64,000 nt of DNA, taken from Leptobrachium leishanense (taxonomy: Eukaryota; Chordata; Amphibia; Anura; Megophryidae). The stretch is from the NCBI GenBank assembly GCA_009667805.1, contig CM019063.1, forward strand, positions 56,652,881 to 56,716,880. The letters are read 5' to 3'. How positions within the stretch are numbered: the stretch's first letter is position 1; each line of letters opens with the position of its first letter. Below are positions 40,971 through 50,012 of this stretch, piece after piece. The translations under genes and the position numbers were made by a program. The notes below the pieces were generated by a model. The model saw only the letters and a list, made by a program, of their open reading frames with translations, did not search any database and was not told the origin of the DNA.

Positions 40971-42250
40971 TCAGAGAGAGCCGATCTGGCCCTGAAATGT
41001 AACCCGGACACTGAAATTCAGAGTACTGTGCCATTTCGTGGCCATTCGGCTATTCAGAGCTCAGGCAGTTTGCCTAATTTTGGTGAATTGCCTGCATGTT
41101 CGGTGCCTGTTCGGCGGCAGTGAAATCTCCATAGAGAAGCAATGCTTTGTCTATTCAGAGAACACCGAACAGCATAGAAAAGATGCCGAAATGCCCTGCT
41201 GATCGGGCATTTTATTCGGCAGCTTTATTCAGGCGAATCCCATAGGTTTCAATGTTAAAAATATTCCCGTTTCAATTCAATTTCTAATAAACCGTTTGTT
41301 ATTTTAATCTGCAATAAAATGTCTCTTTATTTATAGATTTTTTAGGACCTTTAAGGCTAGGGTCAGACGAACGCATTTTTCACGTCTACCGTCAAAAAGT
41401 GCGTCGATGCATCCGAACGCAATTTTTCACGGAACACGCGATAGCGGTCATACGATGCGCAATTTCAGCAGTGATTTTTTACGGACCCAAACCAGGAAAC
41501 TTTGGGTGTCTGGACGTTATGTTGGCCGGACATGAGCAGTGTCTGACGTCTCCTAATCACGCACACACGCCGCTATGCCGACGCAGCGCACTCTGTACGT
41601 CAGTACTAGCGGTTCGACGTTTTTTCAAAAATGCATTTGTTTGCCGCTTGCGTTGCGTGGCCGAACTTTGGTGCGGCTGTACTTTGTGTGTGGGCCTGCG
41701 TTGGACATCATTTGCTGCTACCACGGCCGTAATAAAGTGCGGCTAAACACCCGTTCGCACTGCGTTCGTCTTAAACATTTTTTGGGATTTTTGCGGCAAA
41801 ATTTTCTTTCCATTTTTTTTATCGTTTTTTTCTTTTTTCTGTAACTGCCCTTTTTATTATCATTCATAGGATCCTATTCGTTAATCTCAGACATTTTCGT
41901 TCAGTAGTTTTTTTGCAAACAGCGTTTCACTTTTCAAACTTTCAAGCATACTGTTTTTTTTTTACCCCGTTCCTCAGCTTGTCGGCTTTTTCTGGCGGCT
42001 GGTCTGCTCTCAGATCGGCAGCTTGGCAGCTTTTCGCCGTGGTTTTTGTGGTGGTTTCTGCGGGTTTTCGGTGAGTGTTCGGATAGTGTTAGGAGGGGGT
42101 ATGGCGGGTTTGCGGTTATCCCTGCACTATGGGGACCCTGCGGTGAATGCTGAATACACCGCAGGTTGGCGAACTCTAATTTCCTGAGGGGCAGGGAACA
42201 AGAGAGCACCGAAATGACGGCGACATTTTGGTGCTCTCTGAATAACCCTG
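40971..42250 (-). mobile_element. Full-length MITE-A with TA duplication, split by Harbinger MITE
   Basis: Left end taggggttattcagagagag and right end TCTGAATAACCCTG at 42250. TA lies on both sides (40969-40970 and 42251-42252). Removing the Harbinger MITE at 41355-41770 leaves about 864 bp, a good estimate of the family's full length. The copy is in reverse orientation relative to 26706. Confidence 0.88.
41355..41770. mobile_element. PIF/Harbinger-type MITE with lost right tip
   Basis: Starts GGCTAGGGTCAGACGAACGC. The matching right end stops at GCGTTCGTC, about 11 bases short. The flank TAA is on both sides (41352-41354 and 41772-41774). Two reverse-strand or plus-strand frames of about 90-115 codons here have no protein features. 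Confidence 0.8.
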
Positions 42251-42252
42251 TA

Positions 42253-42827
42253 TGTACTAAAATTGATCATTACTTTTGTAGACTAGATCACTAAATCCTA
42301 CATGAAACATAGGATAGTGGCAAAATAATAAATGATACAAACTAAAAATCACACATATATATATACACACACACACACACACTAGAAAACAATCTCAAAA
42401 CAAAATTCAGGATCCCTAGTGCTGCTCTGACCTTCTATTAATAAGACCTGGGATCATTGTCAGATAATGGCATGAGTAAATATCAAGTGATTTACCGCAG
42501 AATGAAAATCAATGAGAAAATGAAATGAGGGTACATTCCCAGAACCAAACAAAACCTAAATCTACAAGAGGATCAGTTTCCAAATACAAAAGGCAAACAT
42601 TAGAAAGTAGGTCTGCTTACCAGAGTAACGTCAGCTGAGGAGTGACCGAAGAAAATATTGACATGGATGATGTCACTGGACCTTTTACTTCTTCGTCTCA
42701 TTGTCTTTCAGGCGTTCTATATTGGGAACATTTACAATTTATTTACATCAAACCAGTATCCTTTAAAAAGATCCACGTGAGTGATTAGTCTCTGTGTGTA
42801 AAAGTTGGAAATACTGACGGATTATAA
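42253..42827. other. Gene-free spacer with AT/AC microsatellite
   Basis: An atatatatacacacacacac-type microsatellite is at 42353-42382. Nothing else recognised. Confidence 0.55.
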
Positions 42828-43093
42828 CAAGGCTGTCAAACTCCGGTCTCCCACATGTTTCTGGAATACAACTCCCATGATTCCCTGGCTATCTGTTGCA
42901 TTCAAAGAATTCTGAGAAATGTAGGACATAAACATCTGGGGGGCCATAAGTGTCACGGTGACCCAGGGGATGCGGCGCCTGGCAGCAGCTTCCTCGCTGC
43001 TCGCTGGCCAGGCGCCGAATGTAAGCGCTTCCGGGCCCGCTCACGTGGGACGCCGAGGGGCGGGGCCTGGCGCTGTGACGCGGACCCGCCGGG

Positions 43094-43133
43094 TTTAAAA
43101 CTCAGTCTCTCCCATACACCGGTGCCCTGACGT
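43094..43133 (+). promoter_or_regulatory. LTR core promoter and predicted RNA start
   Basis: A TTTAAAA box at 43094-43100 lies 30 bases before GCCCTGACGT (43124-43133), which is complementary to the primer site after the LTR. This places the RNA 5' end at or within a base or two of 43123-43124. The same arrangement is at about 48425-48464 in the 3' LTR. Confidence 0.7.
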
Positions 43134-43186
43134 GGTATTCACCTCCCGCAGAGCTCTTGTGTGATTTTGGCTACCTCCTGTGTATG

Positions 43187-43520
43187 ACCCTTGGCATTGG
43201 CAAACGAACCCTCCTGTGTATAACCCTTGGCATTGGCAAACGAACCCTCCTGTGTATGACCCTTGGCATTGGCAAACGAACCCTCCTGTGTATAACCCTT
43301 GGCATTGGCAAACGAACCCTCCTGTGTATGACCCTTGGCATTGGCAAACGAACCCTCCTGTGTATAACCCTTGGCATTGGCAAACGAACCCTCCTGTGTA
43401 TGACCCTTGGCATTGGCAAACGAACCCTCCTGTGTATGACCCTTGGCATTGGCAAACGAACCCTCCTGTGTATGACCCTTGGCATTGGCAAACGAACCCT
43501 CCTGTGTATGACCCCTGGCA
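43187..43520 (+). repeat. 36-bp minisatellite in the 5' LTR, nine units
   Basis: Unit: acccttggcattggcaaacg then aaccctcctgtgtat, alternating tatgac and tataac at the join. Nine full units plus a variant last one (cccctggcattggcattta). As 36 is a multiple of three, all six frames stay open and give long fictitious proteins (repeats of TLGIGKRTLLC and others). Confidence 0.95.
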
Positions 43521-43951
43521 TTGGCATTTACTCTGCTCTAGGTTCTGCCCTTAACGTTGGTACCGAGGTCAGTCTATGTGGCATCCTAAGCACGCATCAG
43601 ATTACCTCTGCTATTACTAAAGTCCTAGGGAGGACTTGTGATCTGGTCTGTACCCCTGTCTGGTATTTCCCTTTCTTTGTCTGTTACCTGTTTCGTTGCC
43701 TTTATAGCTTTGCCGACCATTCAAGGATCGGAAGAGTAGAAAGGGAGCTGCATAAAGAGATTATTATCTTAGTAGTCAGAAAGATTCGTGACAATACTCT
43801 ATTCCATACCTCTGTCTGGTGTTACCCCTTGTTTATATATTGTCTGGTTATTTGTCTGTTTAGTATCGCCGACCATTCAAGGATCGGAAGGGTAGAGAGC
43901 GGTCTGCGTAAAGGGACCACACTTTTGGTAATCAGGGGGATCCGTGACATT

Positions 43952-43961
43952 ACGTCAGGGC
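43952..43961 (+). promoter_or_regulatory. Predicted self-priming primer-binding site
   Basis: Two bases after the 5' LTR the sequence ACGTCAGGGC is the exact reverse complement of GCCCTGACGT at the predicted RNA start (43124-43133). No TGG-type tRNA primer site is seen. In Tf1/sushi-type elements the RNA 5' end folds back to prime reverse transcription. The gag start codon follows at 43963. Confidence 0.75.
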
Positions 43962-43962
43962 C

Positions 43963-44763
43963 ATGGATCCCGCAGACCTCTCTAACCAGCTGGCACGTAT
44001 CGCAGCCAGACAAGAGGAACAAGACCATAGGATGGACCAGATTTCTCTCGCTCTGCAAACCCTGTTAAATCGGTCCAATACAGGTATCATAAACCCTCCA
44101 GATCCAGTGTTACCTAGGGTCAGTCCCGTCCCCCCTGAAGGACATAGGCTTAGTATGAAGGCACCCCTACGCTATGATGGTACACCAAGCCTATGTCGGG
44201 GGTTTTTGACTCAACTCGAGATTTTGTTTGAGAACAATCCAGGTTCTTGTATGTCTGATAAAGCCAAAGTAGGATATCTGATTAATCATTTAACAGAAAA
44301 AGCTTTTTTGTGGGCTACGCCGTTGTGGGAAAATAAGAAACCCATCATTTATGACTATGAGGGTTTTACCTCTGAGTTAAAACGTACCTTTGATCCCTCT
44401 AGAAGGGCTACCAATGCGGGTAGGTCCTTGTTTCACATCAAACAAGGTAATAAGAGGGTCGCCGATTATGCCATAGAGTTTAAGACTTTGGTTTCTGAAG
44501 TACTTTGGCCGAACGACGTTTTAACCTTAGCCTTTACCGAAGGCTTGAACGAGGCTTTTATGTTTGAACTGGCTCCCTTAAAATTACCAGAAAGTCTGGA
44601 CCACCTAATAGATTTCTGTATAGCCATGGACGATCAAATCAGGGAAAGGAGACATCCCAGAGATAGACCCAGAAGGGTCTTGCCTCCTTTACCCTCGTTA
44701 CCCAGACACACCCAGTACATCAGGTGGTTCGGAGAATGTAAAAACAGATTTACCGGTCGTTGA
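43963..44763 (+). CDS. Gag protein of the chromovirus (capsid part)
   Basis: Starts MDPADLSNQLARIAARQEEQ one base after the primer site; this start is favoured by position and by the coiled-coil-like heptads at 1-40. Residues about 60-230 are the retrotransposon Gag capsid region (LRYDGTPSLCRGFLTQLEI, FLWATPLWENKKPI, ALAFTEGL-type helix). It would build the particle around the RNA in the cytoplasm. The last about 25 residues (after RHPRDRPRR) are out of register. The adjoining frame at 44700-44767 (PSTSGGSENVKTDLPVVEP) joins smoothly to the zinc knuckle that opens the pol frame. A single indel near 44660-44710, or a programmed frameshift, separates them. Confidence 0.9.
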   Translation: MDPADLSNQLARIAARQEEQDHRMDQISLALQTLLNRSNTGIINPPDPVLPRVSPVPPEGHRLSMKAPLRYDGTPSLCRGFLTQLEILFENNPGSCMSDKAKVGYLINHLTEKAFLWATPLWENKKPIIYDYEGFTSELKRTFDPSRRATNAGRSLFHIKQGNKRVADYAIEFKTLVSEVLWPNDVLTLAFTEGLNEAFMFELAPLKLPESLDHLIDFCIAMDDQIRERRHPRDRPRRVLPPLPSLPRHTQYIRWFGECKNRFTGR

Positions 44764-44767
44764 ACCC

Positions 44768-47700
44768 ATGCAAATAGGGAAGACAGGTATTTCAGAAGCA
44801 GAAAAAGCTCACAGAAGAGAAAAGGGGCTCTGCTTTTATTGTGCAGGGGCAGATCACTTCCGCCTTCAATGTCCTCAGAGACCCAGGGTTGGCAGGGCTG
44901 AACATAGCAGAGTGGGATTCAGAACAGGAGACACCCAGGTTGTCGGTTCTCTGTGTGCTTCCTTTGTGGATAATGAAAAGAAAAAATCCAGGATTCTGTT
45001 ACCGGTCTCCCTAACCTGGGAGGGGGTTCACCTCAAGACTGAGGCGTTTTTGGACTCTGGGGCCTCAGGCAATTTTATGGATAAGAATTTTGCTGCCAAA
45101 AACCTCATACCACTGGTTCTCAGGGAAAGACCTCTAAGGGTGGAGGCCATAGATGGTAACCCCCTGGCATGTCCACATATCACTCACGATACAGTCGATG
45201 TATGTATGAAAGTAGGAGTGTTACACCAGGAGACAATAAGATTTCAAATCATTGAATCACCCTCATGTCCTGTCGTCCTTGGGTTTCCATGGCTAACAGA
45301 GCACAACCCAGTAGTCGATTGGGTCCAGAGAGACATAAAATGTTGGGGTCAGAGTTGTCAGTCTAAGTGCCTAGGCACAGTTAATGTGATTGGTAGCCTC
45401 AATATTGCCACAGCCCCTCCTTTGTCCACAGAGGTCCCTGAATGTTACCTGGCATTAAAGGAGGTGTTCTCTAAAGCCAGGACTGAGGTCCTACCACCAC
45501 ATCGTCCATATGACTGTGCCATTGACTTGCTCCCCGGTACGATGCCTCCTAGGGGTCACGTATACCCTTTGTCACAAAGGGAGAACGACATTATGGAGGA
45601 ATATATAAGGGAGAATCTGGAACGAGGATTCATTAGACGGTCCTCCTCTCCAGCAGGAGCAGGTTTCTTTTTTGTCTCCAAGAAAGAGGGAGATCTGCGA
45701 CCTTGCATCGACTATAGGGGTTTAAATAGGATCACTATAAGAAATGCATATCCCATACCTCTCATAACAGAATTGTTTGACCGATTAAAAGGGGCTCGTG
45801 TCTATACTAAGCTTGATTTACGCGGAGCGTACAACCTGGTCAGGAAAAAGGGAGACGAATGGAAAACGGCTTTTAATACACGTAGCGGGCATTACGAATA
45901 CCTGGTGATGCCTTTTGGGTTGTGTAATGCGCCAGCCGTCTTTCAGGACCTTATAAATGACACTCTAAGGGAATTTCTGCAAGAATTCGTCATAGTATAT
46001 CTGGATGATATCCTGATATACTCTCCTGATGTGGACACTCATCATGTCCACGTAAAACAAGTGTTGAAAAAACTATTGAAGGCTGGATTGTACTGTAAGC
46101 TAGAAAAATGTCTATTCGACATAGTAACTGTGCAATTCCTTGGTTATATTATAACTCCTGGGGGGTTTCAAATGGATCCTAAGAAGCTCTCAGACATTCT
46201 TGACTGGCCTTTACCCCAAGGACTTAAAGCCATTCAGAGGTTTCTGGGGTTTACGAACTATTACAGAAGGTTCATTAAAGATTTTTCGGCCTTGGTGGCC
46301 CCCCTCACGGCTATGACAAAGAAAGGGGTGGGAAATCAGAAATGGACACCTCAAGCCACTCAAGCCTTTGAGGCACTAAAGCAAGCCTTTACTACTGCCC
46401 CTGTTCTCCGGCATCCAGATCCGGCTCTGCCTTTCCAAGTAGAAGTTGACGCCTCCGAACTAGGTCTTGGCGCAGTCTTGTCCCAAAGGGAGGCTCCTGA
46501 CAAACCCTTGCATCCATGCGGCTTCTATTCTCGGAAGTTGTCCCCGGCAGAGAAGAACTATGACATTGGAAATAGAGAATTGTTAGCAGTCATCGCGACC
46601 TTGGCCGAATGGAGATACTTATTAGAAGGGTCTAAGGACCCCATTGTTATCATAACCGACCATAAGAATCTCACGTACATTGGAGATGCCAAACGTTTAA
46701 ACTCCAGACAAGCGAGATGGTCATTGTTTCTTTCAAGTTTTAATTTCGTACTTACCTATAGACCTGGGTCCAGAAACATCAAAGCAGACGCATTGTCGAG
46801 ACAGTATGAGTCTTATGAACATAATATCCAAGATCAGCATCCCATTGTACCCCAGGAGAGGATTATAGCCGCTACCACGATTAGTGTTTCGTCTCCTCTA
46901 ATGAAAAGGTTGCAGACCGTCCAGGGCGCAGCTCCTGGGGGAAAACCTCCTGCGAAACTTTTTGTACCTGAGAACGAAAGAGAAGAGGTACTTAACATCT
47001 ATCATGACAATAAAACTTCCGGGCATATGGGTATCACCAAGACTTTGTCTAGTATCAGTAAACTCCTCTGGTGGCCCACATTGCGCCGAGATGTCAAAGA
47101 TTACATTGCCGTGTGCGAAGTGTGCACAAGGCAGAAAAGTCCTAAAACAGCACCCATTGGCTTACTCCAGCCTTTGCCGATCCCCGAACGACCCTGGTCA
47201 CATGTAGCCATGGATTTTATCGTAGAGTTACCTGAGTCAAGAGGGAATACAGTGATACTTACGATCATAGATCGATTTTCCAAGATGGGTCACTATGTTC
47301 CTCTTCAGAAACTACCTTCGGCAGCTGAACTGGTGCCCATATTCATTGCCAATGTGGTCCGCATTCACGGTGTCCCTCGGGAGATAGTCTCTGATAGGGG
47401 GACCCAATTCATCTCAGGATTCTGGAGAGGGTTTTGTAAGAACGTGGGGATAGACCTCTCTTTCTCTTCGGCCTATCACCCCCAGACCAACGGAGCAGCA
47501 GAACGAGCAAACCAAAACGTAGAGAAATATCTCAGGTGCTTCATCTCAGAACAACAAGATAACTGGTCAGATCTGCTACCGTGGGCAGAATATGCTATTA
47601 ACAGCTCAGTAAGTGAATCCACAGGTCATTCTCCTTTCTTCACTGTTTATGGCTTTGATCCTCCCGTGCTCCCCGCCACGTTTCCTGATTCCACGATTCC

Positions 47701-47974
47701 TGCTTTAGATAAACAACTGGCATCATTGAAAGAGACTTGGGGGAGAGTGAGACGGGCTCTGGAGGAAAGCAGTGCCATCCAGAAAACTAAGGCCGACAGA
47801 CACAGGAGGCAGGCACCAGTGTATCAAGTTGGGGACAGGGTTTGGCTGTCTTCACGTAACATCAAGCTCTTAGTGCCTTCCATGAAGTTGGCTCCTAGGT
47901 ATATCGGTCCCTATAAGATACTACGGCGACTCAACCCTGTCTCCTATGCTTTGGCGTTACCCCCCCCATTTTAA
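44768..47974 (+). CDS. Pol polyprotein: zinc knuckle, protease, RT, RNase H, integrase
   Basis: Intact 1068-codon frame. Residues: Gag-type zinc knuckle CX2CX4HX4C at 22-35; aspartic protease DSG at 96-98 (FLDSGASGNFMD); reverse transcriptase about 265-480 with YLDD at 411-414; RNase H with its first aspartate (VDAS) at 561; integrase zinc finger about 743-790; integrase catalytic D816, D876, E912 (D,D35E exact); GPY/F module near 1030-1060. The methionine is not the true start: the frame opens upstream, in the Gag linker. It ends PPPF at a C8 run (47959-47966), one base too many, which detaches the chromodomain. The protein would be cut by its own protease into cDNA-making and integrating enzymes. 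Confidence 0.95.
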   Translation: MQIGKTGISEAEKAHRREKGLCFYCAGADHFRLQCPQRPRVGRAEHSRVGFRTGDTQVVGSLCASFVDNEKKKSRILLPVSLTWEGVHLKTEAFLDSGASGNFMDKNFAAKNLIPLVLRERPLRVEAIDGNPLACPHITHDTVDVCMKVGVLHQETIRFQIIESPSCPVVLGFPWLTEHNPVVDWVQRDIKCWGQSCQSKCLGTVNVIGSLNIATAPPLSTEVPECYLALKEVFSKARTEVLPPHRPYDCAIDLLPGTMPPRGHVYPLSQRENDIMEEYIRENLERGFIRRSSSPAGAGFFFVSKKEGDLRPCIDYRGLNRITIRNAYPIPLITELFDRLKGARVYTKLDLRGAYNLVRKKGDEWKTAFNTRSGHYEYLVMPFGLCNAPAVFQDLINDTLREFLQEFVIVYLDDILIYSPDVDTHHVHVKQVLKKLLKAGLYCKLEKCLFDIVTVQFLGYIITPGGFQMDPKKLSDILDWPLPQGLKAIQRFLGFTNYYRRFIKDFSALVAPLTAMTKKGVGNQKWTPQATQAFEALKQAFTTAPVLRHPDPALPFQVEVDASELGLGAVLSQREAPDKPLHPCGFYSRKLSPAEKNYDIGNRELLAVIATLAEWRYLLEGSKDPIVIITDHKNLTYIGDAKRLNSRQARWSLFLSSFNFVLTYRPGSRNIKADALSRQYESYEHNIQDQHPIVPQERIIAATTISVSSPLMKRLQTVQGAAPGGKPPAKLFVPENEREEVLNIYHDNKTSGHMGITKTLSSISKLLWWPTLRRDVKDYIAVCEVCTRQKSPKTAPIGLLQPLPIPERPWSHVAMDFIVELPESRGNTVILTIIDRFSKMGHYVPLQKLPSAAELVPIFIANVVRIHGVPREIVSDRGTQFISGFWRGFCKNVGIDLSFSSAYHPQTNGAAERANQNVEKYLRCFISEQQDNWSDLLPWAEYAINSSVSESTGHSPFFTVYGFDPPVLPATFPDSTIPALDKQLASLKETWGRVRRALEESSAIQKTKADRHRRQAPVYQVGDRVWLSSRNIKLLVPSMKLAPRYIGPYKILRRLNPVSYALALPPPF

Positions 47975-48269
47975 AATACACAATGTGTTCCATGTAAACC
48001 TTCTGAAGCCGCTGTTATGTAACCGGTACACCAAAGTCCATGCTCCACCGCCTCCTGTCTCTGTGGAGGGCGAGGAGGAATTCGAAGTTAAGGCCATTCT
48101 GGGTGCCAGGCTGTCTAGGGGGTCCTTGCAGTATTTGGTCGATTGGGTGGGGTACGGTCCAGAGGATCGTTCTTGGGTACCGGCTGCGGAAGTCCATGCT
48201 CCTAGGCTAGTGAAGGCCTTCTATTTGGCACACCCCCGTGCCCCTGGGGGTCGTCCAGTGGCCGCCCCT
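47975..48269 (+). CDS. C-terminal part of Pol: end of integrase and chromodomain
   Basis: In the frame entered after the C run, HFKIHNVFHVNLLKPL completes the GPY/F module. At about 48090-48235 a chromodomain-like segment follows (EVKAILGARLSRG, YLVDWVGYG, DRSWVPAAEV), with the aromatic residues typical of methyl-lysine-type chromodomains. Such domains steer integration toward particular chromatin in chromoviruses. The frame runs on into the LTR, to 48461, without meaning. It is separated from the pol frame only by a one-base change in a homopolymer, so a sequencing error is possible. Confidence 0.85.
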
Positions 48270-48281
48270 GGAGGGGGGTTC
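48269..48281 (+). promoter_or_regulatory. Polypurine tract
   Basis: The tract tggaggggggttc sits immediately before the 3' LTR start (TGTCACGG at 48282), the position where plus-strand DNA synthesis is primed. Confidence 0.8.
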
Positions 48282-49242
48282 TGTCACGGTGACCCAGGGG
48301 ATGCGGCGCCTGGCAGCAGCTTCCTCGCTGCTCGCTGGCCAGGCGCCGAATGTAAGCGCTTCCGGGCCCGCTCACGTGGGACGCCGAGGGGCGGGGCCTG
48401 GCGCTGTGACGCGGACCCGCCGGGTTTAAAACTCAGTCTCTCCCATACACCGGTGCCCTGACGTGGTATTCACCTCCCGCAGAGCTCTTGTGTGATTTTG
48501 GCTACCTCCTGTGTATGACCCTTGGCATTGGCAAACGAACCCTCCTGTGTATAACCCTTGGCATTGGCAAACGAACCCTCCTGTGTATGACCCTTGGCAT
48601 TGGCAAACGAACCCTCCTGTGTATAACCTTGGCATTGGCAAACGAACCCTCCTGTGTATGACCCTTGGCATTGGCAAACGAACCCTCCTGTGTATAACCC
48701 TTGGCATTGGCAAACGAACCCTCCTGTTATGACCCTTGGCATTGGCAAACGAACCCTCCTGTGTATGACCCTTGGCATTGGCAAACGAACCCTCCTGTGT
48801 ATGACCCCTGGCATTGGCATTTACTCTGCTCTAGGTTCTGCCCTTAACGTTGGTACCGAGGTCAGTCTATGTGGCATCCTAAGCACGCATCAGATTACCT
48901 CTGCTATTACTAAAGTCCTAGGGAGGACTTGTGATCTGGTCTGTACCCCTGTCTGGTATTTCCCTTTCTTTGTCTGTTACCTGTTTCGTTGCCTTTATAG
49001 CTTTGCCGACCATTCAAGGATCGGAAGAGTAGAAAGGGAGCTGCATAAAGAGATTATTATCTTAGTAGTCAGAAAGATTCGTGACAATACTCTATTCCAT
49101 ACCTCTGTCTGGTGTTACCCCTTGTTTATATATTGTCTGGTTATTTGTCTGTTTAGTATCGCCGACCATTCAAGGATCGGAAGGGTAGAGAGCGGTCTGC
49201 GTAAAGGGACCACACTTTTGGTAATCAGGGGGATCCGTGACA
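48282..49242 (+). repeat. 3' LTR (961 bp)
   Basis: Same ends and layout as the 5' LTR, with eight instead of nine 36-bp units (48518-48820). Single-base losses are visible at 48627 (ataaccttgg) and 48727 (ctgttatgac). Otherwise I saw no differences by eye. Ends CCGTGACA followed by ATAAG. Confidence 0.95.
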
Positions 49243-49375
49243 ATAAGTTTGACAGCCCTGGATTACACCTTCTCTAGGTTGTAAACGCAACTGCACCTCT
49301 CATATCTTGCTTCTGTATTCTAGAATTAATAAAATACTTAGTTTAAGTCCCCATGCTAAATGTTGTCAATATATT

Positions 49376-50012
49376 TAGGGAAGCCTACTACCCGACTCAC
49401 TAATACACCTCACTGCCCCAACCAGTCCATCACTCTCACCTTGCAGTCCATCACTCTCACCATGCAGTCCATCACTCTCTTCTAGCAGTCCATCACTCTC
49501 ACTTAGCAGTCCATCACTCTCACCTTGCAGTCCATCACTCTCACCTTGCAGTCCATCACTCTCACCTTGAGGTCCATCACTCTCACCTTGCAGTCCATCG
49601 CTCTCACCTTGCCGTCCATCGCACTCACCTTGCAGTCCATCACTCTCACCTAGTAGTCCATCACTCTCAACTAGTAGTCCATCACTCTCACCTTGCCGTC
49701 CATCAAGCTCGCCTTGCAGCTCATCACTCTCACCTTGCAGTCTGTCACTCTCACCTTGCAGTCCATCACTCTCACCTTGCAGTCCATCACTCTCACCTTG
49801 CAGCCCATCACTCTCACCTTGCAGTCCTCTCCTCCTGTTTCCACCCCCAACCCTTCTAGATTGTAAATTCCCACGGGAATAGGGCCCTCATTTCCTCCTG
49901 TACTGGTTTATCAAAATGTTGTTCAGTCTCAATGTATTGTAACCCTGTCTATATCGTGCCCATTGTTCAGCGCTGCAGAATTTGCTGGCGTTATATAAAT
50001 AAAGTATAATAA
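49376..50012 (+). mobile_element. L2 LINE 3' end with 21-bp VNTR
   Basis: Starts atttagggaagcctactacc (equivalent to 7463) and ends cagcgctgcagaatttgctgg, then gttatataaataaagt and an ATA-rich tail. Only the 3' region is present. Most of its length is the VNTR at 49420-49830. Confidence 0.85.
49420..49830 (+). repeat. 21-bp VNTR, about 20 units
   Basis: Units of cagtccatcactctcacctt plus g, with substitutions (tagtagtcc, gccgtcc, gctcatc). Same motif as the six units at 29900-30025 (other strand) and the single unit at 7505-7530. Confidence 0.95.

Larger units (their letters stand above)
42951..43949 (+). repeat. 5' LTR (999 bp)
   Basis: Begins TGTCACGGTGACCCAGGGG and ends GGGGGATCCGTGACA. 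A GC-rich, CpG-rich first 140 bp is followed by a TATA-like box (43094-43100), the predicted start (43124) and nine 36-bp repeats. It is 38 bases longer than the 3' LTR: one extra 36-bp unit, and two single-base deletions in the 3' LTR. Confidence 0.95.
42951..49242 (+). mobile_element. Chromovirus-type Ty3/gypsy LTR retrotransposon, near intact
   Basis: Two LTRs (42951-43949 and 48282-49242) start TGTCACGGTG and end CCGTGACA. The element is flanked by an exact 5-bp duplication, ATAAG (42946-42950 and 49243-49247). Order: LTR, primer site, gag, protease, reverse transcriptase, RNase H, integrase, chromodomain, polypurine tract, LTR. By eye the LTRs differ mainly by one minisatellite unit and two single-base deletions, so insertion was recent. 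Two single-base frame breaks (about 44700 and the C run at 47959-47966) are all that stands between this copy and a continuous gag-pol frame. The self-priming arrangement and chromodomain suggest the sushi-like chromovirus group of vertebrates. Confidence 0.95.
42828..49260. mobile_element. Small hAT-type MITE (136 bp net) split by LTR element
   Basis: Ends CAAGGCTGTCAAACTCC (42828) and AGTTTGACAGCCCTG (ending 49260). The flanks GATTATAA and GATTACAC agree in 6 of 8 bases. The body is 42828-42950 plus 49248-49260; between them the LTR retrotransposon inserted with its ATAAG duplication. Confidence 0.75.

Noticed and set aside
41399..41844. Two plus-strand frames of about 90-115 codons
   Set aside because: They fall in the Harbinger MITE and run into MITE-A; neither is kept in the sister copies at 8522 and 38055.
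43157..44068. 303-codon frame with repeated TLGIGKRTLLC, superficially like a nucleotide-binding loop protein
   Set aside because: It is the translation of the 36-bp LTR minisatellite. All frames on both strands stay open because the unit is a multiple of three, and it overlaps gag in another frame. GIGKRT is not a complete nucleotide-binding loop.
43094..44068. tRNA-primed primer-binding site after the 5' LTR
   Set aside because: No TGG-initiated tRNA 3'-end complement is found within 30 bases of the LTR end; the complement of the RNA start fits exactly.
49420..49830. Regularly spaced repeat considered as a CRISPR array
   Set aside because: Units are head to tail without unique spacers, lie in an L2 3' region, and the setting is a eukaryotic genome.
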